Source of the DNA: GCA-2687515 sp002687515
GTDB lineage: Bacteria > Pseudomonadota > Alphaproteobacteria > Rhodospirillales > UBA2165
DNA length: 64,000 nucleotides
Assembly (NCBI GenBank): GCA_030745835.1
Contig: JASLNU010000073.1
Location: forward strand, 8,415-72,414
Direction of reading: 5' to 3'
This document shows positions 16,633 through 25,359 of this stretch, piece by piece. Below the pieces are notes generated by a model. That model saw only the letters and a program-made list of their open reading frames with translations. It was not told the DNA's origin and searched no databases. Made by a program: the position numbers and the translations under genes. How positions within the stretch are numbered: the stretch's first letter is position 1; the number at the start of each line of letters is the position of its first letter.

Positions 16633-16678
16633 TTGTGGCCATCCCTCCCGCGCGCGAACATGTCGCACCCGATATTTC

Positions 16679-16709
16679 TTGCGACTAATTCGCAATTTCG
16701 CGCTATAAT
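16679..16709 (+). promoter_or_regulatory. Candidate promoter of the GYD-domain gene
   Basis: TTGCGA (16679-16684), 19-base spacer and TATAAT (16704-16709), about 75 bases before the start codon. The spacer is long but the -10 is perfect. Confidence 0.5.
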
Positions 16710-16783
16710 AGCGGCCGTAGCGTAAAATATGTTCGACATTTTCCATACCAGTGCAACCAAATCGACATCAATGGGAGGTAATT

Positions 16784-17077
16784 ATGGCGACCTTTATTAT
16801 GCTGATGAACCTGACCGACGAGGGCATCAAGGGGATCAAGGATGCGGCGGCCAGGCGCGCCGAGGCGGAGAAAATCCTGGGCCAGCTCGGCGGCGAGATC
16901 AAGGCCAGTTACATGACCATGGGCAGCTTTGACCGCGTCATCGTGGTCGATTTCCCCGACGGCAACGGCATGGCGAAATTCGCCATCGCCTTGGGATCCC
17001 GCGGTTTCGCGCGCTCGACGACGTTGCGCGCCTTCGATACCGACGAAGCCGCCGCGATCATCGCCGGCGCGCCGTAG
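16784..17077 (+). CDS. GYD-domain protein
   Basis: A 97-residue protein of the GYD domain family (start MATFIMLMNLTDEG, then LGQLGGEIKASYMTMGSFDRVIVVDFPD, here described in two parts because the whole aligns with the family). It has a ferredoxin-like alpha/beta fold with unknown function. The ATG at 16784 has a strong ribosome site GGGAGGT at 16773-16779. It is transcribed alone from the promoter at 16679-16709. Confidence 0.85.
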   Translation: MATFIMLMNLTDEGIKGIKDAAARRAEAEKILGQLGGEIKASYMTMGSFDRVIVVDFPDGNGMAKFAIALGSRGFARSTTLRAFDTDEAAAIIAGAP

Positions 17078-17100
17078 AGGCAGGGTGCGGTCTGACTCTT

Positions 17101-17190
17101 AGCGGGCGGGGGTTGGCATGGTCGGCCCGCCCGCGCCCCCATTTGGACCCCCGCCTGGCCGGACCCGGCCATCCCCGGCCGGGCTGCGCC
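17101..17190. repeat. Two REP-like palindromes back to back
   Basis: 17101-17134 is the reverse complement of the 14302-14330 element; 17148-17190 contains CCGCCTGGCC, GGCCATCCCC and CGGGCTGCGCC of the main family with imperfect arms. They abut the end of the flavoprotein pseudogene. Confidence 0.65.
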
Positions 17191-18578
17191 TATAGCATGT
17201 TCTTAATATCCGACGTAAATGTCGGATAGGCGTAGACGGTGTTTCGCAAGCTCTCCGCCGTGATTTCGTGGCTCATGGCGAGGGCGAAGATGTGGATGGT
17301 TTCCGGCGCGCCGTGGCCCAATAGGTGGGCGCCGAGGATGCGTTCCGTCCCGTCCTCGATCAGCACCTTCGAGACGGCGGCGCGTTCGGCGTAGGTCTTG
17401 GCCGATCGTCAGTCCTTCAAGTCATTGAACTTGACCTCGAATTCGAGGCCGGCGGCCTCGGCTTCTTGCGCCGAATAGCCGACGCTGGCCGCCGCCGGGG
17501 TGGTAAAGACGCAGCTCGGGATGGTCAGGTAGTCGGCTGATTGCGGCGTGTTCCCACCGACAATGTTGTTGCCGACGATGCGGCCCTCGTAGGTGGCCAC
17601 CGGCGACAGTTGCGGGCCGGACCCGGCATTGGCGTCGCCGGCCACATAGACGGCCGGGTTGGAGGTGCTTTGCAGGTGCTGGTTGAGCTTGATCACCGGG
17701 CCGTCATGGTCGATGCCACCGGCGTCCAGATCCAGATCCGCGACCGCCGCCACCCGGCCGGCGCCGTTGGCGACGACATCGGCTTCGATGGTCAGCGCCC
17801 GGATCGCCTGGTGTTCATCGGCGCCGCCGTCCTCATAGGTGACCTTGAAACCATTGCCAGCCACGCCCTCCAATTTTTCGATCGATTTGGTCATCACGCC
17901 GGTGCGGATGCCGATGCCGATGCGGGCGCTCTCTTCCGATAGCGCGGCGACGATATCCTGATCGAGCATGGCGAGCGGCTTGTCGGCGACTTCCAGGATG
18001 ATGACGTCGGTGCCGGCGCGGGCGAATACATGCGCGAATTCCAGCCCGATGACGCCGGCGCCGATGAACACCAGGCGATCCGGGCGCTGGCTCAATTCCA
18101 GTATGGCGTCGGAATCGATGGCGTGTTCGAAGCCGGGGATCGGCAATTGCCTCGGCTTCGAGCCGGTGGCGATAACGATCCGTTCGGCCCTGACGGTTTC
18201 GCCATTGACTTGGATTTCATTGCGGCCGGTGAATTTGGCTTGCCCATGGGCGGTGTCGATGCCGCGCCCGGTGAGGCTGTCCTCGAACATATCGGGGACG
18301 CCCTCGACGAAGGTCTGTTTGCGCATCATCAGGGCCGGCCAGTCGATGGCGTTGAATTTGGCGTCGATTTTGTGTTCGGCGGCATCATTGATGGCGTTCA
18401 GCGTCTCGCCGGCGGCGACCAGCACTTTTTTCGGCACGCAGCCGCGCAAGGCGCAGGTACCGCCGAAATCCCGGCCCTCGATGACGAGCACCGATTTGCC
18501 CGCCTCCCTGGCCATGCCGGCGGGCGCAAAGCCGGCGTTGCCGGCGCCCAAGACGATAACATCATAGCTCTGTTGCAT
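17190..18578 (-). pseudogene. FAD/NAD(P) disulfide oxidoreductase broken by one TGA
   Basis: Glutathione-reductase/mercuric-reductase-like flavoprotein. The N-terminal 389 residues have the FAD motif GAGNAGFA, the redox pair CALRGC (Cys42, Cys47), an NAD(P) motif IGAGVIGLEFAH and the VAGDAN FAD motif. At 17409-17411 (codon 390) there is a TGA, after which the same frame continues for about 72 codons with a normal dimerisation domain (AERAAVSKVLI, RILGAHLLGHG, AYPTFTSDI) to a TAG at 17190. Relatives have Trp at this spot (D-x-x-W-x-S-A-R pattern, from memory), so one TGG-to-TGA change explains the break. A truncated protein would lack the dimer interface. A sequencing error is possible. No convincing SECIS hairpin follows, so selenocysteine is unlikely. 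Confidence 0.8.
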
Positions 18579-18709
18579 GACCGCTTTTCCTGATGGTGAA
18601 TTGGAAGGGTGCCTGGGATAAATTTATGCCAAGGCCGAACCGAGGCAAGACACGCGCTCATCAAAACAATGTGAAACAAGGGGGAAGCACAGCGGTGTTT
18701 GTTCGGGGC

Positions 18710-18738
18710 GCAGGGGCGGGTTTCAAACCCGCCCCTGC
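18710..18738. repeat. 29-base perfect palindrome
   Basis: GCAGGGGCGGGTTT, a single C, then AAACCCGCCCCTGC. The core ggtttcaaacc recurs near 19645-19675. The A/T run beside it (18744-18750) lies on the wrong side for a minus-strand terminator of the LOG gene, so I list it as a repeat. Confidence 0.75.
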
Positions 18739-18766
18739 GGTTTAAAAAAATTGCTGGCGTGGACGG

Positions 18767-19351
18767 CTAGAGATGACTCTCCAGCACTTCCCGGTCCGGC
18801 TCGGGGGCATCGGTAATGGCCTGGAACACGTCCTCGACGCGCGCGACGCTGGTGAACAGTTGGCGCGCCTTGGGGTGGGCGAAGCCGGCATGGATGATGT
18901 CCTCGACGAGGGCATGCAGGTGCCGCCAATAACCGGCGACATCGAGGACCACGATCGGTTTCGCATGCTGGCGCAACTGCTTCCAGGTGATGATCTCCAT
19001 GCATTCATCGAGGGTGCCGAGGCCGCCGGGCAGGATGACGAAGGCATCGGCGCGTGAAAACATGGTGCTCTTGCGGGCGTGCATGGAGCCCACCTTGATC
19101 AGCGTCGTGGCGGCATCGTGGCCGACCTCCAGATCATCCAGGAAATCGGGGATGACGCCGGTGACGCGGCCGCCGCCGGCGAGCGCCGCGTCGGCCAAAA
19201 CCCCCATCAGGCCGATGCGGCCGCCGCCGAACACCAATTCGATGCCGCGTTCGGCGAGCGCGTGGCCGAGGGCGCGCGCCGCCTCCGCATAGGCCGGGTC
19301 GGCGCCTTCGCGCGAACCGCAGAATACGGCGATGGCCTTGATATTTTCCAT
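18767..19351 (-). CDS. LOG-family nucleotide 5'-monophosphate phosphoribohydrolase
   Basis: A 194-residue LOG/TIGR00730 protein. The family cleaves the ribose-base bond of cytokinin riboside monophosphates or AMP-like nucleotides. It has a Rossmann fold with CGSREG near the start, GGGRIGLMG (42-50), the conserved Arg-Lys in SMHARKSTM (93-94) and the signature PGGLGTLDE (108-116). The start MENIKAIAVF lies only five bases from the end of a complete MITE (19357-19620), so promoter and ribosome site must come from repeat DNA or be lost; no ribosome site is visible. Confidence 0.92.
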   Translation of the reverse strand: MENIKAIAVFCGSREGADPAYAEAARALGHALAERGIELVFGGGRIGLMGVLADAALAGGGRVTGVIPDFLDDLEVGHDAATTLIKVGSMHARKSTMFSRADAFVILPGGLGTLDECMEIITWKQLRQHAKPIVVLDVAGYWRHLHALVEDIIHAGFAHPKARQLFTSVARVEDVFQAITDAPEPDREVLESHL

Positions 19352-19356
19352 AACTA

Positions 19357-19620
19357 GTGGCCCGTATCATCTAATATGCACCCCTACGACGGCGCTGCAA
19401 GGTTTCCGGCGAGGAGCGCGCCGCGCCGTGGTGCCAATCCACCACAAGTGGCGCGCGACAATGTCCGGGAGCCTTGCAACGCCGCCCTCTGGGTCGCTTT
19501 TCCCGTCCCCTCGGGGTGTCGGAAGGGCTTGCCGATGGGCCGGCATCGCCGGCACCCTTCCTCCTACCGAGGAAACGGGAAAAGTGATCGTAGGGGTACT
19601 AATTAGATGATACAGACCAC
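19357..19620. mobile_element. MITE, copy A (264 bp, TA-flanked)
   Basis: Terminal inverted repeats of about 37 bp: left gtggcccgtatcatct..., right ending ...agatgatacagaccac. It is flanked by TA on both sides (19355-19356, 19621-19622), the duplication made by IS630/Tc1-mariner transposases. Inside are secondary palindromes (cgcttttcccgt with acgggaaaagtg-type arms; gcaaggtttcc with ggagccttgc). It has no coding capacity for a transposase. A second copy is at 39919-40183. Confidence 0.88.
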
Positions 19621-19782
19621 TAGACTGAATATCACGGAAACCGGCAGGGTTTCAAACCCCACAGGTTTCAAACCCCGGCCCGCCCAATCGATGGCGCCGG
19701 GGCTTTACGCGGGCGGGCGAACCATGGCACCAACGCCGGCATGGATTTGGATTGCACCGGTTAGGAGCGGCAGCGGAACCAA
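19621..19782. other. Intergenic gap with short duplicated and palindromic motifs
   Basis: Contains ggtttcaaacccc twice (about 19648 and 19664) and a GC-rich cgggcgggcgaaccatgg reminiscent of the REP-like family. No gene or promoter is recognised. Confidence 0.5.
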
Positions 19783-20634
19783 ATGGAGCTTTTCGGCGAT
19801 CCCCTGATACGCACCTTGGCGGCGCCGTTCGCGGTCGCCCTGTTGTTCGGCGTTATCATCCGCCTGGCCGGGCGCGGCGGCTCGGGCCGGCGCATCGCCG
19901 CCGCCGGCGCCGGCATCGCCTTCGCCTGGAGCGCGGCCTTCGCCCTCGGCGCGCCGCCGCTGCCGCCCGAGATGGGCTTCGATTCGGTGGTCACGCTGGC
20001 GGTGGCGGCGCTGGTGCTGGGGCTCGGCCTCGACTTTTATTTCAATCCGGAACGCGACCGCGGCGATTGGGCGGCGTTTTTGGAACTGGGCCTGATCATC
20101 CTCTACGGCATCGGCGCCCCGGCCTGGCTGCGCGGCGGCATCGATGCCTGGGCGGCGGTGATCCTGCTGGCTTGGGGATTCACCGCTTTTCGCATGCGCG
20201 CCCTGGCCCATGACGGGGTGACGCCGTCGGTAATGCTGATGATGACGGCGGCGGGTCTCGGCGTCATTGCCTGGGCGGCGAAACTTCCCGTCGATCAGGA
20301 ATTGGGCTTCGGCCTGGCGGCGGCGGCGGCGGGATTCCTGGTTCTCTCCCTGGCCGACCGGAGCCTGGCCTTCGGCGCGACGGCGCTGCTCGGCTTTGCC
20401 GGCGGCATCCTGACCATCGGCGTGCGCATCGCCGAAGAAGCGGCGGCGCTGATCCCGGCGGTGCTGATCCTCGGCTTCATCTTTTTTACCGATTCGTTGA
20501 TTCGCCGGCCGGCCCTGGCCAAATATGCCGGCAACCGGCTGGCGCGCTCCGGGTTGATGATTGCCGCCGCGCTGGCGCCGATTGCGCTGGCCGCCGCCGC
20601 CGCCTTGATCGGCGCCCGCTTCGCCGGCCCCTGA
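19783..20634 (+). CDS. Polytopic membrane protein of unknown function
   Basis: A 283-residue, extremely Ala/Leu/Gly-rich protein with seven to nine predicted membrane helices (first at about 8-28, last at about 258-280) and short loops. Family not recognised; it resembles DUF2339-like or MnhB-like proteins only in composition. It is upstream of a LysM protein on the same strand, about 115 bases apart. Confidence 0.7.
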   Translation: MELFGDPLIRTLAAPFAVALLFGVIIRLAGRGGSGRRIAAAGAGIAFAWSAAFALGAPPLPPEMGFDSVVTLAVAALVLGLGLDFYFNPERDRGDWAAFLELGLIILYGIGAPAWLRGGIDAWAAVILLAWGFTAFRMRALAHDGVTPSVMLMMTAAGLGVIAWAAKLPVDQELGFGLAAAAAGFLVLSLADRSLAFGATALLGFAGGILTIGVRIAEEAAALIPAVLILGFIFFTDSLIRRPALAKYAGNRLARSGLMIAAALAPIALAAAAALIGARFAGP

Positions 20635-20749
20635 CCGGCCCCCGATCGGCCCCCAATCGGCGATGGCCGGCATCGGACATTGCATGGCGGCGGGGGGCGC
20701 GTTAATCTCGTTTGATACTTGTATCCCGTCGTCTCTGTAGGGGATCGGC

Positions 20750-21964
20750 ATGAATAAAGCGGCACTCATTTCCATTGTCGGCGGCGCCATCGTGGCGGTC
20801 GCCATCGTCCTCAATTTCGCGCTCGAAGGCACCGATGACGAGGGCGCGCCAGGTCAGGCCTCGGACGTGACCGTCAAATCGGCGCCCGGCGCCCCGGCGG
20901 CGCCGCAGTCAACAGCCCAGTCAACAGCCCAGCCCGACGCCCAGTCCACGGCCCAGACCGCCGCCCAGCCCACCGCCAAGCCCGCCGCCCGATCCGCCGC
21001 CCAATCCACCGGCCAGGCGGTTCAGAAACCAGGGCCAAGACCAACCGCCGGCGCGCCGACCCGGACCCCGCCCAGCTTCGACATCGTGCGCATCAATCCG
21101 GCCGGCGACACGGTGATGGCCGGGCGCGCCGAAGCCGACGCCAAGGTGCGCATTTATGACGGCGGCAAGCAGATCGGCGAGGTGCAGGCCGACCGCCGCG
21201 GCGAATGGGTGTTCGTGCCGACCAGCCCGCTGCCGCCGGGAAGCCGCAGGCTGTCCCTCGAGGCCGTCGGGGCGGACGGCAAAATGCAGCCCTCGGGCGC
21301 CGATGTGGTGCTCGTGATTCCGGAAAAGGGCAAGGATATCGCCGGCCGCGCGGCGGCAAAACCGAGCCAGCCACTGGCCATGCGGGTGCCCCGCGACCCG
21401 GCGCGCGCGGTGCAGATTCTGCAGAAACCGGTTCCGCGGCCGGGCCGGCAGGCGAGCCGGCAAACAGGCCAGCGAGCAGGCCAACAGCGGGGCTCCGAAA
21501 GCGCCCGGGCGGCAACCATTGAATTCGCCATCGACGCCGTCGATTACGACGATGCCGGCCGGCTGGATATCATCGGCACCGCCGGCGGCGGCGGTTTGGT
21601 GCACCTTTATCTGGACAACACCTTCCTCGGCCGCGCCAAGGCGGACGCGCGCGGGCACTGGCGGCGGCGGCCGAAAAATCCGGTGGCGCCGGGTATCTAT
21701 ACACTGCGCGCCGACCACGTCGATGCGGTTGGCAAGGTGCTGGCGCGCCTTGAGGTGCATTTTTCCCGCTCGGTGCCGCTTACCGGCATCGCGCCGGGCA
21801 GCCTGGTGGTGGTGCGCTCCGGAAACAGCTTGTGGCGAATCGCGCGCCGCACCTACGGCACCGGCTTCAAATACACCGTTATTTACGATGCCAACCGGAA
21901 CCAGATCAAAAACCAGGACCTGATTTATCCCGGCCAGGTATTCGCGCTTCCCTCGATCAATTAG
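20750..21964 (+). CDS. Membrane-anchored LysM protein with bacterial Ig-like modules
   Basis: A 404-residue envelope protein. Residues 5-22 form a signal anchor; about 50-95 is a low-complexity Ala/Gln/Thr/Ser stretch made of repeated STAQ/TAQP-like units; two Ig-like modules follow (about 103-175 with AGRAEADAKVRIYDGG, and about 260-335); the C-terminus (about 350-402) is a LysM domain (VRSGNSLWRIARRTYG, NQIKNQDLIYPGQVF) that binds peptidoglycan. The layout is common in alphaproteobacteria. The start ATG follows GTAGGGGATC. Role in cell-wall maintenance is inferred. Confidence 0.87.
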   Translation: MNKAALISIVGGAIVAVAIVLNFALEGTDDEGAPGQASDVTVKSAPGAPAAPQSTAQSTAQPDAQSTAQTAAQPTAKPAARSAAQSTGQAVQKPGPRPTAGAPTRTPPSFDIVRINPAGDTVMAGRAEADAKVRIYDGGKQIGEVQADRRGEWVFVPTSPLPPGSRRLSLEAVGADGKMQPSGADVVLVIPEKGKDIAGRAAAKPSQPLAMRVPRDPARAVQILQKPVPRPGRQASRQTGQRAGQQRGSESARAATIEFAIDAVDYDDAGRLDIIGTAGGGGLVHLYLDNTFLGRAKADARGHWRRRPKNPVAPGIYTLRADHVDAVGKVLARLEVHFSRSVPLTGIAPGSLVVVRSGNSLWRIARRTYGTGFKYTVIYDANRNQIKNQDLIYPGQVFALPSIN

Positions 21965-22044
21965 CCGGTTTAGCTGCCAACGGTTGAAAGCCGGGCGCCG
22001 ATAGCGCTAAATTGCCCGTGAATTTTTGAAAAGGTGGCCGCCAA

Positions 22045-24486
22045 TTGACTTCGACGAGCGATTCCGCCGGCGATCAAACCATGCGCCAAGGCCCTGGTGA
22101 TCAGACCACGGCGCCAGGCGCCGATCGGCAGCAGACGCCGCAAGCCCGGATCGCCGAGCTGGAGCGGCGGCTCGACGATATCACGCGCCTGGTGTCCGAC
22201 TGGGTCTGGGAAATCGATGCCGAGCTTCGGTTTACCGATGTTTCGGAACGAATTTTCGAGATTACCGGGCGCATCCCGCATCATTTCATCGGCATCGACA
22301 TCCGCCGGGTCGGCAACTTCGCGGGCGCCGATGACAATGCCATGGAGGAACGCTTCCGCCACCCGTTTCGCGACCAGACCTACCGGATCGATGCGGACGA
22401 CGGCACCCGCCTGAGCTTCCTGCTTTCGAGCGTGCCGGTGTTCGACCGCGACAGCGGCGACTTTATCGGCGCCCGCGGCACCGCCGAAGACGTAACCGCG
22501 CGCCTTTCCCAGGAAAGCGCGCTTCGCGAAAGCGAGCATTTCCTGCGTTCGATCGCCGATGTCACCCCGGCCTTCATCGCCTATCACGATACCGAACACC
22601 GCTTTCGTTTCGCCAACCGGCATTTTCAGAGGATCGGCTACGAGCCCGACGAACTGATCGGCAAGGAAATGGCGGACATATTCGATGCCGGAATGATGGA
22701 CCGGGTCAAACCCTATCTTGCGCGGGTCCTGAACGGCGAAACCGTCCATTACGAGAATTTTTTGGACGACAAGAATGGCGAGCCCATTTTTACCACCGTT
22801 TCGATCAGCCCCGATATCGACGAGAACGGCAAAATTGTCGGATATATCGTGCTATCGGCCGATATTACCGACCGCATGCGGGCCGAGGCCGAAACCGAAA
22901 ACGCGCGCGCCAATTTGGAACAGGCGCAACGCCTGGCGCAGATCGGCAGTTGGGAGCGGGATCTCGGCAACGATTCGTTCTATTGGTCGCCCGAGATGTA
23001 CCGCATTTTCGACTACGATCCTGGCATCGAGCAGCCCACCCAGGAGATGATCGCCAACCGCGTCCATACGGACGATCGTGACCGCATCGATAAAGCCTAC
23101 CAATCAGCGATCGAGGACCAGGCCGATCACTATGCAATCGATTTTCGCATCGTCCGCGCCGACGGCAGCACCCGCTACATTGCCGGCGGCGCCGAGCTTA
23201 CCTATGGCGAGGATGGAACGCCGCAACGGATGACCGGCACGGCGCAGGATGTCACCGCGGCGCGGCGCGTCCAGGATGCGCTCGAGGCCACCAAGCTGGA
23301 AGCGGAAAACGCCAACCGCGCCAAATCGGAATTCCTGTCATCGATGAGCCACGAGCTGCGCACCCCGATGAATGCGATCCTGGGCTATGCCCAGCTCCTG
23401 CTGCAAAACAAGAAAGAACCGGTCAGCGAACGGCAACAGCGCCAGATCGGCCAGATTCTCAAAAGCGGTCAACATCTTTTGCTGCTGATCAACGATATCC
23501 TGGACCTGAGCAAGGTCGAAACCGGCCAGGTCGCGTTCAAACCGGGCGAGGTATTGGGCGAAAGCGCCGTCGAGGAATGTCTGGGCCTGGTCGCCGCGCT
23601 CGCCGAAAAGAACGGCATAATCGTCACCAACCGGTTGCGGGACCGGCCGCCGCCGCCGCTTTTCGCCGATCCCATCCGGCTCAAGCAGGCGCTTTTGAAC
23701 CTGCTGTCCAACGCCATCAAATTCAACCGGCCGCACGGGCGGGTCGAAGTTTCGGCGATGCCGCTCAGTTCAGGATATATCCGAATTTCGGTTATCGATA
23801 CCGGGATCGGAATTCCCGAGGATAAAGCGGCCGAACTGTTTGAACCCTTCAGCCGCCTGGACGCCGGGCAAAGGGGTATCGAGGGAACCGGCATCGGTTT
23901 GACGATTACCAAACAGCTGGTCGAACGGATGAACGGGAGTGTCGGATTTTCAAGCAGGCCGGGCAAGGGCTCGACCTTCTGGATCGATATTCCGGCGGCG
24001 GAACCGGGTCTTTCGGAGCAAGGCAGCGCCGACGAGTACGCCGGCAAGCTGGATCTGGAGCCGGATCATGGCGACGGCGGTAATATCATCATCCTCTATA
24101 TCGAGGATGATGATTCCAACATGCAGCTGATGAAGGAAGTGATCGGCCACCTTCCCGACAAGAAACTGGTGTCGGCGCATTCAGCCGAAGACGGCATCGA
24201 AATCGCGCGCCAGACGCAACCCGATGTCATCGTCATGGATGTCAACCTGCCCGGCATGAGCGGATTTGATGCCGTTCGCCTGCTGCGGGAGGATCGGAGA
24301 ACCTCGGCGATTCCGGTTATCGCCCTGTCGGCGGCGGCGATGGCCAGTGATCTCAAAAAAGGTGAACAGGCGGGATTTTTCAGCTATATGACGAAACCTT
24401 TCATCGTCGATGAGATTATTGCCACCATCGATGCGGCGCTCGCCAAGGCGAACGGCGGCGAAACGCCGCGGACGGCGGCGGAATAG
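22045..24486 (+). CDS. Hybrid histidine kinase with three PAS domains
   Basis: An 813-residue cytoplasmic sensor with no membrane helix. Three PAS modules (about 45-165, 165-285, 295-410), HisKA with the phospho-acceptor H436 in SMSHELRTPMNA, HATPase_c with GTGIGLTITKQ, then a C-terminal receiver with phospho-acceptor D732 in VIVMDVNLPGMSG. The start is TTG at 22045, chosen because AAGGTGG lies upstream; the next ATG is at 22081. It sits just before a FixJ-type regulator and an RpoH-like sigma factor, suggesting a phosphorelay controlling a stress regulon. The signal sensed by the PAS domains is unknown. Confidence 0.92.
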   Translation: MTSTSDSAGDQTMRQGPGDQTTAPGADRQQTPQARIAELERRLDDITRLVSDWVWEIDAELRFTDVSERIFEITGRIPHHFIGIDIRRVGNFAGADDNAMEERFRHPFRDQTYRIDADDGTRLSFLLSSVPVFDRDSGDFIGARGTAEDVTARLSQESALRESEHFLRSIADVTPAFIAYHDTEHRFRFANRHFQRIGYEPDELIGKEMADIFDAGMMDRVKPYLARVLNGETVHYENFLDDKNGEPIFTTVSISPDIDENGKIVGYIVLSADITDRMRAEAETENARANLEQAQRLAQIGSWERDLGNDSFYWSPEMYRIFDYDPGIEQPTQEMIANRVHTDDRDRIDKAYQSAIEDQADHYAIDFRIVRADGSTRYIAGGAELTYGEDGTPQRMTGTAQDVTAARRVQDALEATKLEAENANRAKSEFLSSMSHELRTPMNAILGYAQLLLQNKKEPVSERQQRQIGQILKSGQHLLLLINDILDLSKVETGQVAFKPGEVLGESAVEECLGLVAALAEKNGIIVTNRLRDRPPPPLFADPIRLKQALLNLLSNAIKFNRPHGRVEVSAMPLSSGYIRISVIDTGIGIPEDKAAELFEPFSRLDAGQRGIEGTGIGLTITKQLVERMNGSVGFSSRPGKGSTFWIDIPAAEPGLSEQGSADEYAGKLDLEPDHGDGGNIIILYIEDDDSNMQLMKEVIGHLPDKKLVSAHSAEDGIEIARQTQPDVIVMDVNLPGMSGFDAVRLLREDRRTSAIPVIALSAAAMASDLKKGEQAGFFSYMTKPFIVDEIIATIDAALAKANGGETPRTAAE

Positions 24487-24546
24487 TTGAAACCGGGCGC
24501 ACAAAAATTTATCCTGCATTGGCGATAACCAGGAAAGGTTGAACAG

Positions 24547-25170
24547 GTGACGGTTGAGCCCACAGTTTATGTGATCGAGGACGACCAGGTGAACCGCGAG
24601 CTGATGCGGGACCTGTTCGAATCCGTCGATCTCAAGGTTTTTCTTTTTGAATCCGGCAACCAGTTCCTGGATGCCATGCCGGTCTCGGGGCCGGGATGCA
24701 TTTTGCTTGATGTCCGCATGCCGGGCATCAGCGGCCTTGATCTGCAGACCATCGTTGCCAAGGAAAGCCGCGATCTGCCGGTTATCATCGTCACCGCGCA
24801 CGGCGACACGCAAATGGCGGTTCGCGCCATGAAGGAAGGCGCCTTCGATTTCATCGAAAAGCCGATCAACAATCAGATTCTGTTGGACACGGTGAACAAG
24901 GCCCTGGAGGAAAGCGCCATACTGGGCAAGGAAATTTTGGAACAGACCGAGATCCAGTCCCGGCTGGACCTTCTGACCCCGCGCGAGAACGACGTCCTGT
25001 TGATGATCGCCAAGGGTAAATTAAACAAGCAGATCGCCTTCGATCTCGGCATCACGCAGCGCACCGTCGAGGTGCATCGGGCGCGGGTGATGGAGAAAAT
25101 GCAGGCAAAAACGGTGGCCGACCTGTTGAGAACCGTCATGTCGCTCGAATCGTTTTCGGGTAAACCGTAA
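24547..25170 (+). CDS. FixJ/NarL-type response regulator
   Basis: A 207-residue regulator: receiver domain with D55 in ILLDVRMPGISG and the conserved Lys in FIEKPINN, then a LuxR-type helix-turn-helix (LTPRENDVLLMIAKG, NKQIAFDLGITQRTVEVHRARVM). The start is GTG at 24547. It lies 60 bases after the hybrid kinase, its probable phosphate donor. Targets unknown; rpoH immediately downstream is an attractive one. Confidence 0.93.
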   Translation: MTVEPTVYVIEDDQVNRELMRDLFESVDLKVFLFESGNQFLDAMPVSGPGCILLDVRMPGISGLDLQTIVAKESRDLPVIIVTAHGDTQMAVRAMKEGAFDFIEKPINNQILLDTVNKALEESAILGKEILEQTEIQSRLDLLTPRENDVLLMIAKGKLNKQIAFDLGITQRTVEVHRARVMEKMQAKTVADLLRTVMSLESFSGKP

Positions 25171-25359
25171 CCTATTTTCGGAACGCCGCAATTTATCCGA
25201 TTAGCCGCAGGCGGTAGAAACGTCTGACGTGCTGGATGAATTTGCGAAGCATAACGCTCATCCAAACAAAACCGGCCAAGGACCGCCCCGTCACGGCAGC
25301 CGGAACCCAGCATAAGATTAATACAACCGCCCGATAAACGGGCCGACGGGAGTATTGCC
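25171..25359. other. Gap upstream of the RpoH-like gene
   Basis: About 190 bases without a gene. gacgggag at 25346-25353 serves as ribosome site. I could not assign a promoter with confidence. Confidence 0.4.

Noticed and set aside
17409..17411. Second selenocysteine codon in the flavoprotein
   Set aside because: The position corresponds to Trp in relatives as I recall them, and only weak four-pair stems can be drawn after the TGA.
18710..18750. Rho-independent terminator of the LOG gene
   Set aside because: On the minus strand the T-run lies before the stem, not after it.
19376..19610. Short open frames inside the MITEs
   Set aside because: Both copies show similar frames only because the DNA is repeated; no transposase motif or ribosome site.
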